Shown: positions 1 to 6,700 of the stretch, in pieces
Layout: the number at the start of each line of letters is the position of its first letter
How positions within the stretch are numbered: the first letter of the stretch is position 1
The notes under the pieces: model-generated
Seen by the model: the letters and a program-made list of their open reading frames with translations, nothing else
Told to the model about the DNA's origin: nothing
The model's database searches: none
Translations under genes and position numbers: made by a program
NCBI GenBank assembly: GCA_001430745.1
Contig: KQ481983.1
Location: 2,554,918-2,565,141, forward strand
Reading direction: 5' to 3'
DNA: 10,224 bases
Origin: Auxenochlorella pyrenoidosa
Taxonomy: Eukaryota > Chlorophyta > Trebouxiophyceae > Chlorellales > Chlorellaceae

Positions 1-75
1 CGGCAGCTCGGGCCGCCGCAGCCAGCGCAGCGCCGCCGTGGCGGCCGCTGCAAGCTCTGCAGGCAGGCCGCCACC
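1..75 (-). other. POLQ: POLQ-like exon 14 (LRWLRRPEL), cut by the window edge
   Basis: 25 codons in phase 0 after acceptor GCCTGCAG. Encodes GGGLPAELAAAATAALRWLR and RPELP, matching the winged-helix start (SLRWL) of the family. It continues beyond position 1. Confidence 0.8.
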
Positions 76-3000
76 CTGCAGGCTTGCGGAGCAGGCCGGG
101 GGCCGGATGCACACAGGGTGAGCTGCAGCGCACGCTCTTGAGGGTGGACAAAGACGTCAACAACTTCGAGCAAGAGGCGCATTGCCGGGCTCCCAACCCA
201 ACCCAGCCGGCCAGCAGCCCTTCCAACCTGGGCGATGGAGGTGTAGGCCAGGAGGCAGCGCATGTAGCGCGACAGGTCGGCGGCGCAGCGCGCGCCGCAG
301 CCCGCAATCGCCTCCAGCAGCGCTCCGCGCAGGCCTGCGGGGGCAGCGCAGAGTGTTGGGGCGCTGATTATCGGTGTGCACGCCCTGTCAGTGTAGCCAG
401 CTCTCCTCGCACAGCTATTCGCGACCATGGAATCACACCCTGTCGATGGGCATGCCACAGCCACAGCCTTAGCCACCACCCAGCCCGGTCCCACCCCGAT
501 AGCCGTCCTGCGCCAGCCTGCTGTCCACGCCGTCGTCCACGGTGCTGCGCAGCAGCCGCTGCAGGTACTCCACTGGCGGCCGCTGCCGATCCAAGTGCAC
601 CAGGTAGGCCTCGCCCACCTCGGCATGCCCCATGGGCCGCCCCGCCCGCCCCGCCATCTGATGGTAGCTGCGGCAGCACGGGAGTCGCGTCGAGAGGGAG
701 GCCCGCTGAACTTCAAGGCCCCACAAATGGCAGTACGGCAGCAACAGCGGCGGTGACGCTATGGAAGGGAGCTGTGCCAGCGGCACGTGGGAGCTGCCGC
801 CCGTCTGCCAGGTGCTGGCCCCATGCATGCCCCCAGCAGGCCCCCACCGAATGGAGGTCAGCCAGTTTCTGGGGTCGTCCGACGACACAAACGCCTCGCG
901 GAAGACGACGCGGAAGATGGGCAGGTTGACCGACGCGCCGAGCGTGGTGGTGGAGCATCTGCGGGGCCGGGGGCAGAGGGCGGCCCTGGAGGAGGCGGCC
1001 AGTGGGAGCACGGCAGGAAAGGAGAGCGGGAAGCGCGCTTTTCACTGCGGATTAGCAAAGTCCGCGGGTGGCAATCTGCAAACACCTGCTGGCCCACCTC
1101 CCTGGGTTGTCCAAGGCGAGAGCCCGCCGCAGGCGTGCACACTCACATGACAGAGACGGCCCCCAAGGTCACAGCCTGCTGGACCAGCTGCCTGGCATCG
1201 CGGCTCAAGTCTGCAACCAGGGAGGGGAAAGCATCCAGGGCCTGCACTGAGCCAGGCGTCCGCATGCAGAAGCAAGGTCCGGGTGCATTGCAGTGCTGTC
1301 AGCTCCGCCCGCCTGGGGTCCTCCATCTCTCCGCACTCGCTGCCCGTGCCGCTGTGTGAGGAACCCATGTGGCCTTGCGCATTCTGCCAAGAGCCCCGCC
1401 TGAAGACCACAGCTACGCCAGCCAGCATTGAGCCAGCGCATGCATCCGCCCGCTCTGTCCATGCATCCCCCACCCACCGCTGTTGTGGAAGGCCACCCCC
1501 CTGAGCACCAGCTCCGCTAGCACACCCGCCTTGGGCTCGCCCAGCTCCTGCAACCGGGCCGCAAAGTCTGCTCGGCGGCTGGCTGCGGAGAGCTGCAGGC
1601 TGCTCTGGCCCTCCAGGCTGCCCCCGCTGCAGTCGAGAGCGTCTGCGCTGCCTGCCCCGCCCTCTGCAATGCTGCCATCTCCTGCTGCAGCGCCTGGTGG
1701 CGGCTCAGCAGGCTCGGAGATGGCCAGCTGGCTGGCCAGGCGCGCCGCCTCCGCCTCTGCGCCGCGCTTGGTGGCGCAAAACACGAGCGCTGCAACGACG
1801 GGCAGGCCAACAAGCGCGGGGCAGAGCTGGGCAGTGCAAGGTTGGGTGCCAGCATTGCAAAGCTGGCACGCAAGGCATGCAGTGATTCTGGGGAGTCCGG
1901 GGCTCCTGGCGTAGCTCACCGCTGTGGCCGGCATCTGCCGCCTCTTGGCACAGGGCAGCGATCCCCAGCGCATCCTGCAGCAGGGCGGCAGGCAGAGCGC
2001 ATTGGAGCCAGGCTCGCAATTTGTGGGCCAATGCTAGCAGGCTCCCGGCAGGCTGCGGCTGCATGCGGCGATCAAGATGCTGCGCTCGCTCTCTCTTGCC
2101 TGAGGGCCCCTCGCAATGCTGCGCACGCAGCGCAGGTGTTCATCCAAGACCTGCCCGCTGGGCATCAGCTGGAGGGCAGGGGGGAGGCAGCGGGCAGGTG
2201 CGTGGGTGCACCGCTCAGGCTGCTGCAGTTCTGCAGCAGGTCGCAGGCACAACCAGAACGGCAAAGCGTGCACCTCAAAGCGCATGATAGCCGATTGCCC
2301 CGCGACACCCCACCCAGGCCAGCCCACCAGGTAGCGCCGTAGCTCTTTGGGCCGATGGTTGCTGCTGAACAGCTCAGCTGACAGCCAGCGGGCCATGGCC
2401 CGTGCCCCCGGCACCGTGGCAGACATGGCAACGAGCTGGATCCAGTCGCACGGCCGAATCACTGCCTGCAAAGCAGGGGAGCCCGCGTTGCCCATGCTGG
2501 CGCTGGCATCGGCGCTGCAGCCTGCTGCCTGGCTGCCTGTAGTAGTGGCATAAGCTGCGGCCTCGCCCTGCTGCTGATGCGCCTGCGCTGCAGCTGGGGT
2601 TCCTGCGTCTTCAAGTGCATACTGTTGCGGCCTCTCTGGCGCTGCCCCCTGCGTTGCTGCCTGTCCGCCTGCTGCGCTTTCTGCTGCTGGTGGACTTGCT
2701 GCCTGCCTGGCCTTGTGCTCTGCCCTGGCCTGCAGGTACCTCAGCTTGCTCAGCAGCAGCTCGTACAGGGCTCCGCGGCTGGCGTCGTCGACGTGGTGCA
2801 CCTGCGGGCAGCACCCAGCAAGGAACAGAAATGGAGAACGGCTGGGTTGGCGGGATGGAAGAGCGGGGGAGACACACTGACAGGTTGGCGCGTGGTCGAA
2901 GGCTATGCGCAGGCAGGCATCTGTACACGTGTTGGTGAGGACGCAATCAAAGGTCAGGCTTTGGTTTGAATGCGGCTGCAAGAGCTGCCTGGGCCTGCCC

Positions 3001-5538
3001 ACCTCGTCCACCACCACGCAGCTGAACTCTCGCGCAGGGTCCACGCCAGAAATGAGCAGCCGGTTGATGCTGCTCGAACGGGGTGATGGGAATTCGTTTG
3101 CCACAAGTGTGTCCCAGGCCCAGGCAAAGCAGGTCATAGGCAAGTGCGGGAGGCCCACAGAAAGGCTGCACGCAGAGGCGGGCACGCGGGGCTGGTCGTT
3201 GTGCAGATTTCTGCCACAACTGCACCCTCAACTGCGCTCACATGCTCTGAGCAATCTCTGGCGTGCACACCAGCACGCCGCAGTGGGAGGACAGCGCAGC
3301 AGAGTCAGAGCGCCCGCCAAACACGCATTTGACCTGCAGCGCACACACAGCAGGTGCAGGCAAGGCGGGCACGTGCAGTGGCTGGCCGTGCAGCACAAAA
3401 GCGCGGCACGCGCTCGGCTCAGGCTCGGGCGAACAAGAGCCGTGTCTGGGAGGCAAGGGGGGCCCAGGGTTGTTCCTCCGCACCTCCTTCCTGCCCAGCG
3501 CCTCCACCAGCGGGCGCAGCTGCCGCGCCTGCTCCTGGCAGCCCGCCACCAGCGGCATGACCTGTGGCCAAAGGGCCAGCATGCGTGGGTGGGCAGCGCA
3601 TAGGCGATACAGCAACGCGCCCCTGCAGAGTTGGACGCCGGTGGCCGCTCTAGCTGCTTCTTGATTACCATGCAGCCCCAAGCAGCAAGCATGTCGGGAC
3701 ATCCCTGGCCTCCCTGCTGAGCAGCAGCGCAGGCGCGGCCGCCCACCAGCATGGTCTTGCGGGAGGGGTCCACCGCCAGCGCGCGCAGCAGGATGATGTG
3801 CGCCACGCAGCTCTTGCCGCTGCCCGTGGGCGCTGCGCCAGGGGGGGGGGGTCATGCCAGCACCGCATGACGGGTGGACAGTGCGCGCACAGCGCCGGCC
3901 GGAATCCGGTAACAGGATCCGCAGGTGGCACGGAGCACGGATGGATGCGTGCACGATCCCATACGGCACGCTCCAAGCGCGCCGCTGGTCCCAACGCCCC
4001 GCCCTGCCCTGCGCCCCACCAGTGAACAGCAGGTTGCGCGCCAGCCGCCCCTTATCGGGCAGCACTCCCGGCGTGCTCAGGCAGGCAGCCTGCCAGGGGT
4101 GCAGTGCCGTGATGCGGTGCCGCCCGCGCTCCCTGCTGTGCATTGCCGCCGCCAGCTCGGCAGGCAGGTAGGCGGAGAGCTCCAGGGGGTGCTGGGTGGG
4201 CGAGGCGGGCGTACCAGAGGGGCAAGCATGGGTTCCCGCGGGGCTGGCTAGCGGCGCTGCGGCTGCTGGGGAAGGCACGGCTGGGGAGCGGCCCACGATG
4301 CCTGCCTGCGGTGCCGCACGCGCACCCGCTGCGCACGCTGGCGAGGCATTAGCTGCTGGCGGCTGGACACATTGCACTCCCCATGAAGTGCACACCCCAG
4401 CAGCCTGAGCAGGAGGACGCTCGCCAGCAGGAACCTGCTGCCACTGCTGCCCTCTTTCTGGCAGCATGCCAGCTGGGCCTGCTGGGCCCTCTCGTGATGG
4501 TGCCGCTGCTGCCGCTGCCGCTCCTGGCTGTGGAGCCTGTGCTCCTCGCTGCTGCTGCTGACACCCCTGCTCAACTGGCTGCTCCTGGCCTGGCTGCTGC
4601 TTCTCAGGCGGCTGGCCTTGCTGCCGCGGCCCAGCCAGCCCCCAATTGGGGCGAGGAAGGCAGAAAGACTGCTGCTGGCCCTGTGGACAGGCAGGCCCTG
4701 GGAGCCGTGCGGGTGTCGGCGCCACCGCTGATCCCGCCGGCCGGCCTACAGGCACCAACATGTCTGCCGGCTGTCTTGCCTGTGTGGGCAGAAGGTGCTG
4801 GTGTTGCTGCTGTGGGGCGGGCTGCTGCTGTGCTTGCTGCTGCGCAGGGTGCGCCTGCTGTTGGTGCTGGCTTTGCCGCTGCACAAGCGGCAGTGGCGCT
4901 GCTGGTGCCGGCTGCTGCCGCTGCCGCCGCCACTCAAACCTCCGTGTGCCATCGACAGGCAGGTCTACCGGCACGTCCGCAGCAGGCAGAGTGAGTGCTG
5001 CTGGCTGCGGTGGTGGCGGCTCAGCAGGCGCAAGCCAAGCAGGCTGTGCCAAGTGTCCTGCTGTGTCATGCTGCACCTGCTGGCATGGAGCTGGCTGGCC
5101 ATCGGGGAAGAGGGTTTGGAACAGCGAGAAGCTGGGCTGCGGTCCTGCACGCTGCGGCTGGGGTGATGGCACGGCTGCAGGAGCTTCCACGACGTGCACC
5201 GGCTGCAGGGTCAGCCTTGGCATCCCAGCTGCCGTGGCTCGCTGCGATGCAGCATTGTGGCATGTACACGCACCGGCAGCTGGCAGCAGCAGCTGCTGCT
5301 GGGGCTGCCCGAGCAGCGGCTGCTCGATGCCCCGCAGCAGCACATCCAGGGGGCTGGGACCGCCATGCCGGACAGGCACGACCGGCGGACCCTCGGCCTT
5401 TGCTGGAGACTGGCTGCCGAGCTGTGAGCCCATGGTCACATCAGCTCCAGGTTTGAGCCTGCACACGCAGGGAGCTGGTAGCACGGAACAGTGAGCGGCC
5501 AGCGGCGGCGGCGGCGGGCAGGCATCGCCAGGCCGCAT
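1..5538 (-). CDS. POLQ: DNA polymerase theta-type SF2 helicase, N-terminal part (POLQ/TEBICHI-like; spliced, partial at 3' end)
   Basis: Helicase-like ATPase of the POLQ/HELQ family. In POLQ it acts with a C-terminal A-family polymerase in microhomology-mediated end joining. Fourteen coding segments, 5' to 3': 5538-4020, 3832-3747, 3561-3484, 3333-3242, 3069-3003, 2801-2328, 2168-2100, 1974-1920, 1789-1478, 1210-1147, 958-848, 667-495, 334-228, 75-1. Phases match throughout and give 1094 codons. Visible motifs: LHPWQAACL (480-488), Walker A PTGSGKS (508-514), DEVH (613-616), SAT (741-743), LVFCATK (815-821), GVAFHNS (911-917), TTTLGASVNLP (942-952), QMAGRAGR (979-986), then RYMRCLL and LRWLRRPEL, which resemble plant TEBICHI. 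The first 450 residues are low-complexity. The start could be 5538 or 5433. HELQ is the main alternative; it lacks the polymerase domain expected beyond the left edge. Confidence 0.8.
228..334 (-). other. POLQ: POLQ-like exon 13 (LLEAIAGCGA...RYMRCLL)
   Basis: Acceptor CCCCGCAG. Encodes LRGALLEAIAGCGARCAADL and SRYMRCLLAYTSIAQ. This resembles ILEVVAGG...IHRYVRCTLL of plant POLQ. The donor is the weaker CAG|GTTGGA. Confidence 0.85.
495..667 (-). other. POLQ: POLQ-like exon 12: motif VI (QMAGRAGR)
   Basis: Encodes YHQMAGRAGRP, then EVGEAYLVHLDRQRPPVEYL and QRLLRS, the family pattern with the arginine finger motif. Donor G|GTGGGA, phase 1. Confidence 0.93.
848..958 (-). other. POLQ: POLQ-like exon 11: motif V
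   Basis: Encodes CSTTTLGASVNLPIFRVVF and then the variable REAFVSSDDPRNWLTSI. Acceptor CCCCGCAG, donor CG|GTGGGG, phase 2. Confidence 0.92.
1147..1210 (-). other. POLQ: POLQ-like exon 10 (LSRDARQLVQQAV)
   Basis: Short exon with acceptor TGGTTGCAG and donor GTGAGT, the best consensus donor in the gene. It encodes DLSRDARQLVQQAVTLGAVS, in the position of GLTxEERxLVE in the family. Confidence 0.9.
1478..1789 (-). other. POLQ: POLQ-like exon 9: LVFCATK to GVAFHNS
   Basis: The acceptor CGTTGCAG completes Ala, then LVFCATKRGAEAEAARL (motif IV), a Gly/Ala/Ser-rich middle, RRADFAARLQEL and GVAFHNS. Donor G|GTGGGT, phase 1. Confidence 0.93.
1920..1974 (-). other. POLQ: POLQ-like exon 8 (DALGIAALCQEA)
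   Basis: Encodes DALGIAALCQEAADAGHS, which fits DPDHIVELCNEV of the family. Acceptor CTGCTGCAG, donor G|GTGAGC, phase 1. Confidence 0.88.
1975..2099 (-). other. POLQ: Probable GC-AG intron in the POLQ-like gene
   Basis: The 125-base intron starts CAG|GCAAGA and ends CTGCAG. An alternative GT donor is in phase but shortens a conserved stretch. The donor has the same CAG|GCAAG consensus as the REV3 intron at 8528-8672. Confidence 0.55.
2100..2168 (-). other. POLQ: POLQ-like exon 7 (VLDEHLRCVRSI)
   Basis: Acceptor CCCTCCAG. Encodes LMPSGQVLDEHLRCVRSIAR and GPQ, ending at CAG|GCAAGA, a GC donor. A GT donor after LRC (GTGCGC) is also in phase but would drop VRSI, which fits VRTI of plant POLQ. 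Confidence 0.75.
2328..2801 (-). other. POLQ: POLQ-like exon 6: VH of DEVH, inserted segment, SAT motif
   Basis: 158 codons, phase 0. Begins VHHVDDASRGALYELLLSKL, then an inserted Ala/Gln/Gly-rich stretch of roughly 90 residues, then WIQLVAMSATVPGARAMARW and HRPKELRRYL. Donor CTG|GTGGGC. Confidence 0.9.
3003..3069 (-). other. POLQ: POLQ-like exon 5: ends inside the DExH box
   Basis: Encodes INRLLISGVDPAREFSCVVV and DE. The donor GAG|GTGGGC falls between the Glu and Val codons of DEVH. Acceptor CGAGCAG, entering in phase 2. Confidence 0.92.
3242..3333 (-). other. POLQ: POLQ-like exon 4: motif Ib (VCTPE)
   Basis: Encodes VKCVFGGRSDSAAL and then GVLVCTPEIAQS, matching VAVCTIEKANSL. The acceptor is GCGCTGCAG and the donor AT|GTGAGC, phase 2. 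Confidence 0.92.
3484..3561 (-). other. POLQ: POLQ-like exon 3: motif Ia region
   Basis: 26 codons, phase 0. Encodes VMPLVAGCQEQARQLRPLVE and ALGRKE. Joined to KTML it matches KKALFILPFVSVAKEK of POLQ. Acceptor GGCCACAG, donor GAG|GTGCGG. Confidence 0.9.
3747..3832 (-). other. POLQ: POLQ-like exon 2: Walker A (PTGSGKS)
   Basis: The acceptor GGCGCAG opens with CG, completing the Ala codon of APTGSGKS. It encodes SCVAHIILLRALAVDP and KTML, with donor CTG|GTGGGC, phase 0. It is read in a different frame from the flanking exons 1, 3 and 4. Confidence 0.93.
3841..3851. repeat. 11-base G/C homopolymer next to a splice acceptor
   Basis: On the minus strand this is C11, lying 8 bases before the start of the Walker A exon. 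It forms the pyrimidine tract of intron 3833-4019. Confidence 0.9.
4528..4920 (-). repeat. Glutamine-rich low-complexity coding tract (CAG-rich)
   Basis: Minus-strand CAG-rich sequence encodes runs such as QHQQQAHPAQQQAQQQPAP and QQQQ, plus an eight-alanine run near its end. The units are imperfect, so this is a compositionally biased segment and not a pure microsatellite. The longest pure triplet run is near 4548-4560. Confidence 0.8.
5436..5441 (-). promoter_or_regulatory. Minimal start-stop (ATGTGA) just before the second in-frame ATG
   Basis: An out-of-frame ATG followed at once by TGA sits two bases before the ATG at 5431-5433, which itself has the strong context GACCATGG. If translation starts at 5433 this would be a minimal upstream ORF. 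If it starts at 5538 it has no meaning. Confidence 0.3.
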
Positions 5539-5562
5539 CGCAGCGGGCTTCGCGGGCCACAA

Positions 5563-5565
5563 TTA
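5563..5565 (-). other. In-frame TAA that limits the POLQ-like N-terminus
   Basis: Read on the minus strand, TAA lies in frame 24 bases upstream of the first ATG (5536-5538). Unless an upstream exon is spliced in, translation must begin downstream of this stop. Confidence 0.8.
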
Positions 5566-5699
5566 CTGCTCACAAAAGCATTCAAGAAGTGAGACACCCG
5601 TGAGACCCTCAGGCTGCAGGACAGCGGCGACTCGAGCAGCACCGCACCTGTGCAAACCGCGGCTAATTGGACTGCATGCGGTAGCTCTCGAGTCCTAAG

Positions 5700-5707
5700 T
5701 GACGTGG
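5700..5707. promoter_or_regulatory. ACGT-core motif (TGACGTGG) upstream of the POLQ-like gene
   Basis: TGACGTGG resembles the C/G-hybrid ACGT element bound by plant bZIP factors. It lies about 160 bases upstream of the first in-frame ATG of the POLQ-like gene. The match is short and could be chance. No TATA box was recognised. Confidence 0.2.
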
Positions 5708-5887
5708 TCGGGGCTATGTCGGTGTGCTGCTCGCGAGCTCACCGCGGGCACAGCTTTGCTCTCCCAGCAGCCTTGCTTGCACCCTGCTGATGCCAGCCGG
5801 CTGTAACGAACACGTCAGATGTCATAGGAGCGGGCGGCTTCTGCTCCTCTAGTGTGGCTGGCCAGCGGTGCGTGAGGCAGCCCTGCT

Positions 5888-5901
5888 GCTGCTGCAGCAG
5901 C
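5888..5901. repeat. 14-base perfect palindrome of CTG/CAG units
   Basis: GCTGCTGCAGCAGC is a perfect inverted repeat with no spacer. It extends a short CTG run in the intergenic region and could fold into a small hairpin. It is probably a by-product of local CAG/CTG richness. Confidence 0.5.
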
Positions 5902-6551
5902 TTCCGCGAGAGTGCACTAAGCTGCGATGTTCTCTTGCTTTTCATGTTGTCGTGATGAATCTCAGCTGATGTACCATGAGACCTGCTCACAGTATGCAGG
6001 TTGCTGGGATTCCTGGATCGCCTGCATGGGTGGCATTGCCTGCACTGTTGCGTTTGTGCCCTGTGTTGCCTTTACGTTGCAATTCCTGGCAGCACCAAAG
6101 GCGATGACCCATGCTGAGATTTCAGCAGGAGAAATAAACAACGCATCCTTCCAGCGCAGTTTGCTTCCCAAGGGCTGTCCACTGGTTCTGCCGCTGCCCT
6201 GCCTGTGGAGGCATGGGCTTGACCGCAGCATGGAAGGAACCAGCATGCGGAAAGGAAGGGCTCGATGAACATGACAAACACTTCATCACTGCGCGGCGGC
6301 GGCCTCTGGAACCCCTGCAAGGCAGCAGGTGGGGGAATGCCGAGTCCCACATGTCAAGGGCTCTGCATCGGCAGCAATGCTCCCATGGCCACAACCAGCT
6401 GCCCAGAAGTGATTCAAAACGCTTTCATGCTCGAGTACTGGCTGGCACTTGGGTCAGTTCAAACATGCAGCGAACACATCTTACCGGTGCCAGCATGGAG
6501 GAGCAGCCTTCTGACATGCCATGCTTTGGAGACCATCAGAGGCGGCAGCGG

Positions 6552-6700
6552 TCAGCTGGCATGCAGCATGTCTGCCTCGGCGGCCTCGTCCAGCTGGCGC
6601 AGGCCCGCGGTGGCCAGCGCCTGCACCGCCGCCAGCTCCGCTGCCAGCTTGCGCCGCTCAAAGTAGACGCCACAGTCCAGAGAGTCGCACACAATGCCGC
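6552..6700 (-). other. REV3: REV3 last coding exon, second half of CysB and stop
   Basis: The acceptor CACTTGCAG opens phase 1. It encodes GIVCDSLDCGVYFERRK, matching the CVSLNCPVLF end of CysB, then a helical tail. It ends in TGA at 6552-6554. Confidence 0.93.

Larger units (their letters stand above)
4020..5538 (-). other. POLQ: POLQ-like exon 1: Q/P/A-rich extension and Q-motif region
   Basis: Open for 506 codons from the ATG at 5538. Residues 1-450 are Pro, Gln and Ala-rich with no domain I recognise. Then LELSAYLPAELAAAMHSRER leads to LHPWQAACL, the FEWQAECL-like element before Walker A. It ends NLLFT plus one base, donor G|GTGGGG. Introns within the low-complexity part cannot be excluded. 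Confidence 0.8.
5539..6551. other. Intergenic region between REV3 and the POLQ-like gene
   Basis: These 1013 bases hold no gene I can support. The stretch from about 5900 to 6550 is visibly less GC-rich than the coding parts. On the minus strand it should contain the REV3 3' UTR and the promoter and 5' UTR of the POLQ-like gene. The usual chlorophyte poly(A) signal TGTAA is not seen on the minus strand here. One TGTAA occurs on the plus strand at 5802-5806, without a gene ending there. A 113-codon plus-strand frame at 5927-6268 has one hydrophobic run but no family resemblance I can name. Confidence 0.6.

Noticed and set aside
84..929. A 281-codon plus-strand open frame
   Set aside because: It lies antisense to POLQ-like exons 11-13 with motifs V and VI. 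The translation is Pro/Ala/Arg-rich and shows no domain.
4383..5494. Plus-strand frames rich in Leu/Ala or Cys opposite exon 1
   Set aside because: They are the complement of CAG/CTG-rich sequence. The Leu-rich and Cys-rich translations arise from CTG and TGC triplets and are not membrane or Cys-rich proteins.
1..5538. Assignment to HELQ rather than POLQ
   Set aside because: Not fully excluded. The RYMRCLL and LRWLRRPEL segments looked closer to plant POLQ (TEBICHI). The test is whether an A-family polymerase domain follows on the minus strand beyond position 1.
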